Shown: positions 52,454 to 61,436, counted from the stretch's first letter. The stretch: DNA of 64,000 nt from CAVQEK01 sp964596645 (GCA_964596645.1 CAZQVB010000018.1:31383-95382), one strand, 5' to 3'. Program-made: numbers and translations. The notes: generated from the sequence alone by a model not told the origin.

Positions 52454-53155
52454 CTATAAATGGTAGCGGTTGCCAATGGGGTATTTGCCGGTATGGCAAA
52501 ATAATTCACTATAAATGTTGAGCTGCCTGCTGTTGGTACTGAACCGGATGGAGATGTGCAGCACAGGAGCTCCATGAGAAATGCCGAGCGCTTTGGCTAT
52601 TTTTTCATCGGCAGCCTCCGCCCTCAGTTCCTGCTCACTGCCCGTAATCTCGATCAGGTAGCGCTGACTCAGCGTTTTGAAAAATGACCCGTCCACAAAC
52701 TCCACCGCACAAAAGCCGTCGAGCACTGTACTGGCAAACCAGTTGTTTTCCAGCATCACGGCGTCGCCGCCTACACTTCGCAAGCGCTCGAAATGATAAC
52801 ATGGCGCACTGCGCTCTGCTTTGCCGACGGGGAAGTGAATGCTGTCGCTCCATTGGCGCAAAGCAGGTGCCTGCAGCATTTCTGTGTGCACATTCTGACC
52901 TACTGCCTCAGAAAAGCCCCGTACATTGAGCAGGCCCAGCGATTGTCTGCGCTCTTTCACTACGCTCCCCCTGCCGTGCTGGCGCACTATAAACCCCTCC
53001 TTCATCAACTCTTCCAGCGCCCTGCGCACTGTAGTACGCGTAATGCTGTACCTGTCGCACAAGTGATGTTCGGATGGCAGCAAGTCGCCGGGCGTATACC
53101 GTCCCTGCTGTATCTCGCGTTTTAAATAGGTCTGCAACTCCTGATACTTGAGCAT
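52454..53155 (-). CDS. GntR-family regulator with UTRA ligand domain (HutC subfamily)
   Basis: A 233-residue DNA-binding protein. The N-terminal winged helix reads 'GDLLPSEHHLCDRYSITR' and 'TTVRRALEELMKEGFIVRQ', ending in the wing 'HGRGSVVKE'. The C-terminal part is a UTRA sugar-phosphate or effector domain ('LENNWFASTVLDGF', 'APVLHISIRFSTNSRQLN'). It lies 156 bases upstream of the Tat-hydrolase/deoC operon on the same strand and is divergent from the esterase gene. The 107-base spacer on its other side holds a 16-base palindrome that overlaps both promoters, so it very likely controls itself, the operon and the esterase. Confidence 0.93.
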   Translation of the reverse strand: MLKYQELQTYLKREIQQGRYTPGDLLPSEHHLCDRYSITRTTVRRALEELMKEGFIVRQHGRGSVVKERRQSLGLLNVRGFSEAVGQNVHTEMLQAPALRQWSDSIHFPVGKAERSAPCYHFERLRSVGGDAVMLENNWFASTVLDGFCAVEFVDGSFFKTLSQRYLIEITGSEQELRAEAADEKIAKALGISHGAPVLHISIRFSTNSRQLNIYSELFCHTGKYPIGNRYHL

Positions 53156-53172
53156 GCCTGAAATTTTTTTTG

Positions 53173-53202
53173 TAAATATATGGATAGTACTTGTACGTAC
53201 AA
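53173..53202 (-). promoter_or_regulatory. Promoter for gntR and the downstream operon
   Basis: On the minus strand TTG (complement of 53200-53202), 19 bases, then TATATTTA (complement of 53173-53180), one base off the -7 consensus. The -33 TTG lies in the right half of the palindrome at 53189-53204. Confidence 0.55.
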
Positions 53203-53204
53203 GT
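53189..53204. promoter_or_regulatory. 16-base perfect palindrome, probable GntR operator
   Basis: ACTTGTACGTACAAGT is its own complement. Its GTAC-GTAC core and AT flanks suit GntR-family operators, which are short palindromes next to the regulator gene. Each half contains the -33 TTG of one of two divergent promoters. Confidence 0.8.
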
Positions 53205-53220
53205 TTGATTGCTAAATTTG
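53191..53220 (+). promoter_or_regulatory. Promoter for the esterase gene
   Basis: TTG (53191-53193), 19 bases, then TAAATTTG (53213-53220), an exact -7 match. The -33 lies in the left half of the palindrome. Transcription should start near 53227, about 100 bases before the esterase ATG. Confidence 0.65.
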
Positions 53221-53328
53221 TTACTCTTGCGGCATACGCACATAGTGATTCTGTAGGTTTTTATGAAGATGACTATGCAGCCGATGGGCCTGGCCCGCTT
53301 AAGAAGAACTAAACACGACGGATACTTT

Positions 53329-54258
53329 ATGAAAAAATTACTGCTTCTATTGTATACTGTGCTGTCTGCCATGGCTCTTTATGCTCAGGAACACCGCATG
53401 AAGCTGTGGGAGGGTAACCCGCCCAACTACAAACAGACCAGTCAGACCAAGGAATGGAGCGGTACAGACCTGCTCACAGTACGCAACATAAACCACCCGG
53501 AGATTGATGTGTACCTGCCCGAAGGGCGCAGTGCCAACGGCCAGGCAGTGATCATATGCCCCGGAGGCGGCTACTACACACTCGCCTACCATTGGGAGGG
53601 TACCTACATAGCCAAGTGGCTCAACTCCAAGGGCATAGCCGGTATTGTGCTTAAATACAGGCTGCCCAGAGATGAGGGCAACATTGTACCCCATAAGTCG
53701 CCACTCTTAGATGCCCAGCGCGCCATACGGCTTACCAGGGCGCATGCTGCCGAATGGAATATTCATGAAAATCAGGTAGGCATAATGGGCTTCTCGGCCG
53801 GAGGGCATCTGGCGGCCACAGCGGCTACACACTTTGATTCGTCCAACGCCAACAATGCCGACTCTGTCGATCGCCTGAGCAGTCGCCCCGACTTTGCCAT
53901 ATTGGTGTATCCGGTCATCACCTTTCAGGGCGATCAGAAGCACTCGGGCTCTATGAAAAGTCTGCTGGGCAACGAGCCTGACCCGCAATTGGTGGAGTAC
54001 TATTCCAATGAGCTGCAAGTGACGGAGCACACCCCACCGACTTTTCTGGTACACGCCCAGGACGATGCAGGCGTGCCCGTCGCCAATAGTTTGCTCTTCT
54101 ACTCGGCCCTGGTACGAAATAATGTGCCGGCCGAAATGCACCTCTACCCTGAGGGCGGCCATGGATTTTCCCTGGCGGTAAACAAAGGCCATGAAGCATC
54201 CTGGACGGACGCATGCATCAGATGGATGCACTGGTTATATGAGAAAAAGAAACCATGA
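53329..54258 (+). CDS. Alpha/beta-hydrolase esterase (BD-FAE / acetyl-xylan-esterase-like)
   Basis: A 309-residue exported esterase. The ATG at 53329 gives the signal peptide 'KLLLLLYTVLSAMALYAQ'; an ATG at 53263 would put 22 basic residues before it. The oxyanion 'ICPGGGYYTLAYHWEG', nucleophile 'MGFSAGGHLAATAATH' (G-x-S-x-G) and His in 'YPEGGHGFSLAV' are present, and the Asp is probably in 'HAQDDAGVPVAN'. Such enzymes remove acetyl or aromatic groups from xylan and pectin. It is divergent from the GntR gene, sharing its operator, and sits 10 bases before the ECF sigma gene of the second PUL. Confidence 0.9.
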   Translation: MKKLLLLLYTVLSAMALYAQEHRMKLWEGNPPNYKQTSQTKEWSGTDLLTVRNINHPEIDVYLPEGRSANGQAVIICPGGGYYTLAYHWEGTYIAKWLNSKGIAGIVLKYRLPRDEGNIVPHKSPLLDAQRAIRLTRAHAAEWNIHENQVGIMGFSAGGHLAATAATHFDSSNANNADSVDRLSSRPDFAILVYPVITFQGDQKHSGSMKSLLGNEPDPQLVEYYSNELQVTEHTPPTFLVHAQDDAGVPVANSLLFYSALVRNNVPAEMHLYPEGGHGFSLAVNKGHEASWTDACIRWMHWLYEKKKP

Positions 54259-54268
54259 ACGGACACCT

Positions 54269-54904
54269 ATGAAAAATCGATACTGCGACGAAAATAACAT
54301 ACAGCTGCTCGCTGCGGCTGTAATCGCCCACGACAGTGAAGTGGCCTATAAGCGGTTGTTCTACCTGCTTCTGCCAAAGCTTTGCGGCTACGCCCGATAC
54401 ATAGTGGGCCGGCAGGAAATAGCCGAAGAAATTGCTGCAGATGCCTTGGTGAAATTCTGGCTGAACAGAAAAAAGGTAGAGGCTGGTGCCGGCATCAAAA
54501 GCTATTTCTTTATCAGTGTTAAAAATCTGTGTTTCAACCACCTGCGCGACAGCAATAAGCGCGTGTTTGTAGAAATAGACCAGAACCTGCCCAACCAGAT
54601 GGTGCTCTTTGATACGGCCGAGCAGGGGCTGTTGAATGAGGAACTGCGCGGCGTGATCGTAAAAACCATAGAAGCTCTTCCTGAGAAATGCCGGATGGTC
54701 TTTCAGCTGGTGAAAGAAGAAGAACTGACGTACCAGGAGACGGCTACACTGCTCGACATATCGCCCAAGACGGTAGAAAACCAAATGTGCAAAGCCCTTA
54801 GCCGCATGCGCACGGCCATTCAAACCTATCGCAATGCCTCCGCGGCCACCATGCGCATAGCACGCATGGTGACGCCATTGGTGGCCGCTTTATGCCTGGT
54901 GTAG
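54269..54904 (+). CDS. ECF sigma factor (sigma-70 family, FecI-like)
   Basis: A 211-residue sigma factor. Region 2 reads 'KRLFYLLLPKLCGYARYIVG' with 'EIAEEIAADALVKFWLNR' and 'SYFFISVKNLCFNHLRDSN'. Region 4 has the helix-turn-helix 'LTYQETATLLDISPKTVENQMCKAL'-type sequence (seen in pieces 'YQETATLLDISPKTVEN' and 'CKALSRMRT'). The ATG at 54269 gives the normal start; the longer frame from 54191 overlaps the esterase gene. It is followed 86 bases later by FecR and then SusC with an STN domain. In Bacteroidota that trio detects ligand outside and activates the PUL. Confidence 0.93.
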   Translation: MKNRYCDENNIQLLAAAVIAHDSEVAYKRLFYLLLPKLCGYARYIVGRQEIAEEIAADALVKFWLNRKKVEAGAGIKSYFFISVKNLCFNHLRDSNKRVFVEIDQNLPNQMVLFDTAEQGLLNEELRGVIVKTIEALPEKCRMVFQLVKEEELTYQETATLLDISPKTVENQMCKALSRMRTAIQTYRNASAATMRIARMVTPLVAALCLV

Positions 54905-54990
54905 CGGCAGCCTCAGAAAAAAATTGAATGCCCCATGGGGGCAATGGCCTGAGCCGGTGTTATCCACAACAAAATCGACAATTTCCTGCA

Positions 54991-56001
54991 ATGAATGAAG
55001 AAAGGAAGCATCAGCTCATCACGGCTGTATTAACAGGCCAGGCCAACGCCGACGAAATACACGACCTGCGTGCGTGGATGGCAGAGGCCGGGGAAAACCG
55101 TGCGGAGTTTGAAGAATGGCAGGAAATATGGAATGGCGTTCATCTTCCCCTACACACGAGCAATATTGATGAATTGTACAGCAGGGCCAAAGAACAAATA
55201 AAAGATGAGCGGCACGGCACCGGCAAGTCGCACAGCACACGCGGCTGGCTTCGCTATGCCGCAGTGCTCCTTGTATTATGCGGCTTTGCTGCAATCTTTT
55301 ATTTTGTAGTGACTACCCAGCGTGCCGATACGGTACCGGCGCAAGTGCATGAAATTGTAAAGGAAAATCCTGCCGGCCTCAAAACCAGGTTTACCTTGCC
55401 AGACGGCTCCCGGGTGGCTATGAACTCTGAGAGCCGCCTGGTTTTCAACAACTATTATGGCCGTACCAACCGCCATGTAGCGCTGGAAGGCGAGGCTTAT
55501 TTTGATGTAGCCAGAGACAGCAGCCTTTCTTTTGAAGTATCGGTTGCCGGGCAGGTGATACGTGCCCTCGGCACCGCGTTCAATGTGCGCGCATTCACCG
55601 GCGACAACATGCTTGAGGTGATGCTGGTAGAGGGTAAGGTAGATGTACGAAGCATCAATGCCACGCCCGACACGCAGCTGGTGGCACTTTCGGCAGGAGA
55701 GCAATTGACCAAAGACATCATCAATGGCAAGACAATTAAAGCGCCATTGAACAGCCAGGATATCGCCTGGAAAGACGGTGTAATAAATTTTAAAAGTGCC
55801 TCGTTTGGCGAAGTGGTAGCAACACTTTCGCGATGGTACGGGGTGAAGTTTGTAGTAGATGAACCGGTACTGGCCGATTGGGATTATACGGGCCAGTTTA
55901 GCAATGAAAGTCTTGAAAATGTCATGCACAGCATAGGCTATTCCAAGAGGCTCAATTACAGCATCGATAATAAAACGGTTTATGTTTCACCTAAACCCTG
56001 A
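54991..56001 (+). CDS. FecR-family anti-sigma factor
   Basis: A 336-residue single-pass inner-membrane protein. The first 80 residues are the cytoplasmic sigma-binding part, followed by one membrane helix ('WLRYAAVLLVLCGFAAIFYF', about 88-108). The periplasmic FecR domain ('FTLPDGSRVAMNSESRLVF', 'VALEGEAYFDVARD', 'GTAFNVRAF') comes next. A C-terminal domain of the DUF4974 type ('VATLSRWYGVKFVVDE', 'YTGQFSNESLENVMHSIGY') should meet the STN domain of the SusC encoded next. The ATG at 54991 follows the leaderless-looking spacer; an ATG at 54928 adds 21 residues without similarity. Confidence 0.94.
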   Translation: MNEERKHQLITAVLTGQANADEIHDLRAWMAEAGENRAEFEEWQEIWNGVHLPLHTSNIDELYSRAKEQIKDERHGTGKSHSTRGWLRYAAVLLVLCGFAAIFYFVVTTQRADTVPAQVHEIVKENPAGLKTRFTLPDGSRVAMNSESRLVFNNYYGRTNRHVALEGEAYFDVARDSSLSFEVSVAGQVIRALGTAFNVRAFTGDNMLEVMLVEGKVDVRSINATPDTQLVALSAGEQLTKDIINGKTIKAPLNSQDIAWKDGVINFKSASFGEVVATLSRWYGVKFVVDEPVLADWDYTGQFSNESLENVMHSIGYSKRLNYSIDNKTVYVSPKP

Positions 56002-56031
56002 GTATATGGACTGAAAAGAACTACACAAAAA

Positions 56032-56057
56032 ATCCGGGCCTTTGCAGAGGCCCGGAT
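56032..56057 (+). promoter_or_regulatory. Leader hairpin 1 between fecR and susC 2
   Basis: ATCCGGGCCT (56032-56041) pairs perfectly with AGGCCCGGAT (56048-56057) across TTGCAG. On the plus strand no T-run follows. On the minus strand a T-run does follow, so it could stop antisense transcription. Confidence 0.55.
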
Positions 56058-56071
56058 AAAGATCCAAAAAC

Positions 56072-56109
56072 CGTGGTTGTAGAGCTTCCAACTCCGCAGA
56101 AAAACCACG
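56072..56109 (+). promoter_or_regulatory. Leader hairpin 2 upstream of susC 2
   Basis: CGTGGTT (56072-56078) pairs with AACCACG (56103-56109) around 24 bases. It lies 39 bases before the susC ATG. Together with hairpin 1 it makes a structured 5' leader. Confidence 0.4.
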
Positions 56110-56147
56110 CATTTGAGTTGAATCAATTAATCAAAACATCTAAAACT

Positions 56148-59100
56148 ATGAAGAAAAAACTATTAAAGCATTTAGCCATGCTGTCAAAATTTGCCATTTA
56201 TGGATTGCTGGCCCAGCTCGTTGCTTACAGCACTTTGCTGGCCACCGACACGCATGCCCAGCAGTACACCAGCGTGAAGAAAATTTACCTCGACCTGGGC
56301 ACGCAGGAAAGAAGCATCATTGAAACCTTCAGGTACATAGAGTCGAAAACCGACCTGAGGATCAATTACGAGGAAAAGGACATCGATAAGTCGCTGAAAA
56401 TCTCCTCATATCAAGGCACATCAAGCCTGGAAGAAATTCTGCTCAACATCTCTAAAGTAGCCAATCTGCGCTTTCGTCAGATCAATGAGAACATCAATGT
56501 GCTCAAAGAGAAATCGCGCAAAAGTGAGGCTGCAGTAGAAGTGATCATTGACGGCGTCACCGTGACGGGCAAAGTGCAGTCGGCCGAAGATGAAGAAGGC
56601 ATACCGGGGGTGAACGTGGTCGTGAAAGGAACTTCTCAAGGCACCGTTACCGATCTGGATGGCAACTATACCTTGGAAGTGCCCTCTGCGGAGTCGGTAC
56701 TATCTTTTAGCTCTGTAGGCTTCATCAGCGAAGAAGTGGCCGTGGGCAATCGCACAGTGATCAACCTGATGCTCACTCCCGACATTACCGCGCTCGACGA
56801 GATTGTAGTGATTGGCTATGGTACACGTGCAAAAAGAGACGTGACAACGTCCATCTCCAGCATATCTTCTGAAGAAATAGCCAATTCGGTATCCATGACA
56901 CCAGAGATGGCCATGCAAGGCCGTATGACGGGTGTGTATGTGTCGGACAACAACGGCGATCCGATGAACAGGCCGCAGATACGCATACGCGGTGTGAACA
57001 CCTGGGGCGTGGCCGAGCCACTGTATGTAGTGGATGGTATACCCATTACCGAGCTTGGTGCTGGTGTGGAAGGTCAGGAAGATGCGCGTGTACGCGACGT
57101 ACGTGGCCCGCTGAACATTATGACCATGATCGATCCCAACGACATTGAGTCGATTTCTGTACTGAAAGACGCCTCTGCTGCCGCAATTTATGGTGTTCGT
57201 GCTGCCAACGGTGTAGTGCTTATCACCACCAAAAAAGGACGCGGCGATAAGCCATCGGTTGATTTCTCCGCACGGTATGGTGTACAAAACATCACACAGG
57301 AGCTCGACGTGCTCAACACAGAGCAGTACACTGCACATATTAATCAGGTATATGCGTCAGACCCTACCGTGAGCAGACCAGTAGAGAACGATGGTTTGTT
57401 TAACCCCAGCTCGCCCACTTATCTGGGTAACAGCGATACCTACAACTGGCAAAGAGCGCTGCGCAATGAGAATGCACCCATGCAGGACTACTCCATGCGC
57501 GTGTCTGGCGGTACCGAAAAAAGCGACTACTATTTGTCATTAGGCTTTGCTGAAACCGAAGGTACACTCATTGGCAATTACCTGAAGAGGTACTCCGGCG
57601 CTTTTAAACTCAACTCTCAGGTGACTGACTGGCTGAAAATAGGCGGGCAGTACCGTGTGGCTTATGCTGAAGGCTCAGATGGCAACGGCATCAACTATTG
57701 GGAATACGCCCAAACACCACCCTGGCAGCCCATCTATGATGAAAGAGGACCCAAAGGTTTTGCACCTGCAGTAGTCGGTTATGACAGCGGCGTTTACAAA
57801 AGCTCTAAACTGTACGGCGTTGGCACCAGAATAAATAAGCTGGGACAGCTTGCTCACCGCGAGATAGAGTACGAATCGCTGCGCAACATGGGCAATGCCT
57901 ATATACAACTCGAACCCCTCGCAGGACTTACCATTAAAGGGTCTCTCAGTCTCGATACTTACACCACTACCCGATATCAGTTTCAAGACCTGGACGGCAA
58001 CGTGTTTGACTACACGCGCGGTGATCCTGCCGGTGTAGCCGATGGCAATAGTGTGGGTACATACGAGGAGCGCGATACCTACAACAACAACATAGTAGGA
58101 GAGATCACGCTCAACTACCTGCGCTCTGTCGGCGACCACAATTTCGACCTGCTGCTGAACGTGATGCAGCAAAAATACGATGCCAAGTACAGGGGCGCGA
58201 ACACAGAATACATGACCACCAAACTGGACTACCTGCGAAAGCTGGGTGGTGAAAATATCTATACCACAGTAGCTTCAGACTTGCAGCGTTGGGCTTTGGC
58301 TGGCCAGTTGGCCCGCTTGGGTTACAACTACCGCTCTACCTACTATCTGGATGTAACGGTGCGTCGTGATGGCAGCTCGCGCTTTGCCCCTGAAAACCGC
58401 TGGGGTGTATTTCCTTCCATGTCTGCGGCATATCGCATCACCAACGAGCCCTTTATGCAAGGCATATCATGGCTGAACGATCTGAAGCTTCGCGCCGGAT
58501 GGGGCAAGCTCGGCAACCAGGAAGTGATCAACCTGGCCTATCTGTCACCCATAGATGTACGGCCTTCGTATGCATGGGGTAACAGAGACAACAATGGCCT
58601 GGGCTACTACAGCACCGGTGCGGCCGTGTATAGCATACCCAACCGCGACCTGGTGTGGGAGAAGACAGAAACCACCAACCTGGGATTTGACGCCACCGTG
58701 TTGAATGGCTTGAATGTATCCTTCGAATACTACCATAAAATGACCGACGGCCTGTTGCAGTCAGTATCCCTGCCAAAATCGGTGGGTGTAATCGATCAGC
58801 CACGTGCCAACGTAGGTTCGGTGAAAAACAGTGGGATAGAAATAGCCCTGAACTACGCTGGAAGCATCGGCGACCTTACCTACTCCATCGGTGGCAACCT
58901 TACTACCGTACACAATGAAGTGGTATCTATGTACAACGATGTGCCTCAGTTTGGCCTCACAAGCAATATTGAAGAGGGGTATCCACTTTTCTACATCCGT
59001 ACGCAAAAAGTGGGTGGCATATTCCAGACCCAGGACGAAGTCGATGAATATCTAAAACGGATAAGAGACACCGGCTATCAGAATTCTAAGATTCGGCCGG

Positions 59101-59675
59101 GCGATTTTTACTATCAAGACCTGCGCAGCGCCCCGACAGAAGAAGGTGAGTTCTATTCTACCGAAGCGGACACCACCATCAATAACTTTGACGCGGTGAT
59201 GGTAGGACAGACGATACCGGGCTATTTCTATGGTCTCAACCTGAGCCTGGGCTACAAAGGCTTCGACTTCAGTGTTCAGTTCGTAGGCGTAGGCGACGTA
59301 CAAAAGTACAACCACATGCGTGCAGCGATGGAGTATACCCCCGGCATGGGCAACAACCTGACGACCAATATTCTGGATGAGTCATGGTCTGAAGACAACA
59401 GGGATGGTACGCTGCCGAGAGTGATCGCCGGCGACCCTGCCAGTAACTTCAGGCAGTCTGACCGGTTTGTGGAAGACGCCGGCTACCTAAGGCTGAACAA
59501 CCTGCAAATAGGCTATACTGTCCCGACTATCGAGGCCATCGGCCTGAAAAACTTACGGGTATACACCGGGGCATCCAACCTCTTCACCATCACACCCTAC
59601 AGTGGGCTCGATCCTGAAGATGACAATTACCCCATGCCACGTACATTCTTCTTAGGTCTCAACATGCGGTTTTAA
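56148..59675 (+). CDS. SusC/RagA TonB-linked transporter with N-terminal STN domain (pair 2)
   Basis: An outer-membrane transporter of 1175 residues. The ATG at 56148 gives a signal peptide ('LSKFAIYGLLAQLVAYSTLL', ending near 'THAQQ'). The STN/secretin domain (about 45-120, 'YEEKDIDKSLKISSYQGTS') talks to FecR in the periplasm. A carboxypeptidase-regulatory-like domain ('VTGKVQSAEDEEGIPGVNV', about 145-230), the plug ('IRIRGVNTWGVAEPLYVVDG', 'ASAAAIYGVRAANGVVLI') and the barrel ending 'RTFFLGLNMRF' follow. The STN domain and upstream ECF/FecR genes show a signal-transducing transporter. It is followed 16 bases later by susD. Confidence 0.96.
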   Translation: MKKKLLKHLAMLSKFAIYGLLAQLVAYSTLLATDTHAQQYTSVKKIYLDLGTQERSIIETFRYIESKTDLRINYEEKDIDKSLKISSYQGTSSLEEILLNISKVANLRFRQINENINVLKEKSRKSEAAVEVIIDGVTVTGKVQSAEDEEGIPGVNVVVKGTSQGTVTDLDGNYTLEVPSAESVLSFSSVGFISEEVAVGNRTVINLMLTPDITALDEIVVIGYGTRAKRDVTTSISSISSEEIANSVSMTPEMAMQGRMTGVYVSDNNGDPMNRPQIRIRGVNTWGVAEPLYVVDGIPITELGAGVEGQEDARVRDVRGPLNIMTMIDPNDIESISVLKDASAAAIYGVRAANGVVLITTKKGRGDKPSVDFSARYGVQNITQELDVLNTEQYTAHINQVYASDPTVSRPVENDGLFNPSSPTYLGNSDTYNWQRALRNENAPMQDYSMRVSGGTEKSDYYLSLGFAETEGTLIGNYLKRYSGAFKLNSQVTDWLKIGGQYRVAYAEGSDGNGINYWEYAQTPPWQPIYDERGPKGFAPAVVGYDSGVYKSSKLYGVGTRINKLGQLAHREIEYESLRNMGNAYIQLEPLAGLTIKGSLSLDTYTTTRYQFQDLDGNVFDYTRGDPAGVADGNSVGTYEERDTYNNNIVGEITLNYLRSVGDHNFDLLLNVMQQKYDAKYRGANTEYMTTKLDYLRKLGGENIYTTVASDLQRWALAGQLARLGYNYRSTYYLDVTVRRDGSSRFAPENRWGVFPSMSAAYRITNEPFMQGISWLNDLKLRAGWGKLGNQEVINLAYLSPIDVRPSYAWGNRDNNGLGYYSTGAAVYSIPNRDLVWEKTETTNLGFDATVLNGLNVSFEYYHKMTDGLLQSVSLPKSVGVIDQPRANVGSVKNSGIEIALNYAGSIGDLTYSIGGNLTTVHNEVVSMYNDVPQFGLTSNIEEGYPLFYIRTQKVGGIFQTQDEVDEYLKRIRDTGYQNSKIRPGDFYYQDLRSAPTEEGEFYSTEADTTINNFDAVMVGQTIPGYFYGLNLSLGYKGFDFSVQFVGVGDVQKYNHMRAAMEYTPGMGNNLTTNILDESWSEDNRDGTLPRVIAGDPASNFRQSDRFVEDAGYLRLNNLQIGYTVPTIEAIGLKNLRVYTGASNLFTITPYSGLDPEDDNYPMPRTFFLGLNMRF

Positions 59676-59691
59676 TCATTAAAACATAAAG

Positions 59692-61290
59692 ATGAAAACA
59701 ATGAAAAAGCAATCATATATAATGAAAGCACTGCTGCTGGCCGTACTCTGGCTGGCAGGAGCCTGCGATGAAAGCCTGGATATTGAGCCCACGCAAGAGC
59801 TTGAGTCGGTGTACTTCGAAACGGAGGAACGCGTGCAACGCGGTGTTGGTGCTGCTTATGCCCTTTTTGCTAATCTCTACGGCCCCAGGCTGGACGCCAA
59901 CACGCTTCATCCTTTTTGGCTGTTGCCCCCCGACGACCTCACCTCCGATGGCGCCGGCATCGCCTTTGAAACATTCTCTGGCCTCAATGGCTCCAGTGGC
60001 GTGATTGAAAACACATGGCAGACCATGTATCAAATTGTTGGCCGTACCAACTTTATGCTGGAAAAATTGGCTGATTCGGAAATTCAGGCGGTATACACCA
60101 CTGCGGACCTTAATGATGCCAATCGTGGCGAAATGTTGTTTATACGTTCCTGGGTGTTTTACAATCTTTGGGATTGGTTCAGAAAAGCACCATTGCCTAT
60201 TGACCGTATCACCAGTCCGGAGAATAGTGAACTGCCTCCGACGGAAGGCCTCGAAATGCTCAATCAGGCTATTGAGGATCTTGAAGAAGCGGCCACCCTG
60301 CTGCCAGAATCGTGGGATCAACGCAACCTGGGTCGGGTAACCAAAGATGGTGCCTACGGCATGCTGGTAAAATGCTACGTATTGCGTGCCTGCCATGACA
60401 GCAAGAATGCCGCTGACTATAATAAAGCGATAGAAGCTTTTAACAAAATATCGAGTAGCCGTCAGTTGGTCAATTTTGGAGAAAACTTCGACTACCGCTT
60501 CGAGAACAATGCCGAATCGCTGTTTGAGTTTCAGGCCAGCCGTGCACCGGTACAAGACAATGCCTGGCTCAACAACAACTTTGGTGGCAACGTAGGGCAA
60601 ATGGGCGCCTTCTACCATTACAGCAATACGCATTGGGGCAACTATTCTTCGGGCATCATCGGCCCTACAATGAAGCTGATCAATGCCTTTGAGATGGGTG
60701 ATCCACGAATGGAAGAAACCATTTCGGACAACCCCAGCAACCTGAATGGCAGGCTGTGGTGGATTGCACCCGGTTGGAGCAGGTTCAATGGCTACCAGCT
60801 TACCAAATACACCAAAGGTGAGCGGGGCGACATCTACGAACCACAATGGAACCTGAGCTCTGGCAACAACACAAGGCTGCTGCGGCTTGCCGACGTGAAG
60901 CTGGCAGTAGCCGAGGCTTACCTGGCTACCGGAAATCAGGCCAAAGCGCTGGAACAGGTAAATGATATTCGTGAGCGCGCGCGCATGTCTACCGAAGATG
61001 GCACAGAGGCCGCAGTGCCTGCAGATCTTGCTTCTGTTACTATGGATGACATCATGCACGAGCGCTTCGTAGAGCTGGCTGCAGAAGGCCATCGCTGGAC
61101 GGACCTGCGCAGATGGCATGCCGCCGGATACATCAACCTGGCTACATGGAGCGCCGATGACTTCGGTTATCCACTTGCAGCCGTAGACTTTGACTTTACT
61201 GTGCCGGAAAATCTGGTTTTTCCAATACCAAACTCAGAGCTGGATCGCAACCCGCTGATGGCGGCAAGCGGCCAGAACCCCGGTTATTAA
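59692..61290 (+). CDS. SusD/RagB glycan-binding lipoprotein (pair 2)
   Basis: A 532-residue surface lipoprotein. The signal peptide ends in the lipobox 'AVLWLAGACDESLD', Cys25 counted from ATG 59692; ATGs at 59701 and 59722 are also possible. SusD features include 'TEERVQRGVGAAYALFANLY', 'NRGEMLFIRSWVFYNLWDWF', 'GRVTKDGAYGMLVKCYVLRA' and the C-terminal 'RFVELAAEGHRWTDLRRWH'. It binds the glycan for the SusC encoded just upstream. A strong terminator lies 18 bases after its stop. Confidence 0.95.
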   Translation: MKTMKKQSYIMKALLLAVLWLAGACDESLDIEPTQELESVYFETEERVQRGVGAAYALFANLYGPRLDANTLHPFWLLPPDDLTSDGAGIAFETFSGLNGSSGVIENTWQTMYQIVGRTNFMLEKLADSEIQAVYTTADLNDANRGEMLFIRSWVFYNLWDWFRKAPLPIDRITSPENSELPPTEGLEMLNQAIEDLEEAATLLPESWDQRNLGRVTKDGAYGMLVKCYVLRACHDSKNAADYNKAIEAFNKISSSRQLVNFGENFDYRFENNAESLFEFQASRAPVQDNAWLNNNFGGNVGQMGAFYHYSNTHWGNYSSGIIGPTMKLINAFEMGDPRMEETISDNPSNLNGRLWWIAPGWSRFNGYQLTKYTKGERGDIYEPQWNLSSGNNTRLLRLADVKLAVAEAYLATGNQAKALEQVNDIRERARMSTEDGTEAAVPADLASVTMDDIMHERFVELAAEGHRWTDLRRWHAAGYINLATWSADDFGYPLAAVDFDFTVPENLVFPIPNSELDRNPLMAASGQNPGY

Positions 61291-61307
61291 AATAAAATGC
61301 ATTATTC

Positions 61308-61346
61308 AATGGGTGGCCTCTCGAAAAGAAGCCACCCATTTTTTTT
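61308..61346 (+). terminator. Intrinsic terminator after susD 2
   Basis: AATGGGTGGC (61308-61317) pairs perfectly with GCCACCCATT (61331-61340), followed by an eight-T run (61339-61346). It probably lowers expression of the GH2 gene behind it relative to susC and susD. Confidence 0.9.
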
Positions 61347-61436
61347 GCGTCTGGGTATACGTTGTCGGCCATAAAAGCACGATCAGGCGCAGTTTGGCCT
61401 CATTTTATCGTTATATAAAACACTTCAAGTTACAGC

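Noticed and set aside
56032..56057. Terminator for fecR
   Set aside because: The stem is strong but no T-run follows on the plus strand; kept as a leader hairpin instead.
59713..61119. 468-codon minus-strand frame
   Set aside because: Antisense shadow of susD 2, with no domain or start signal.
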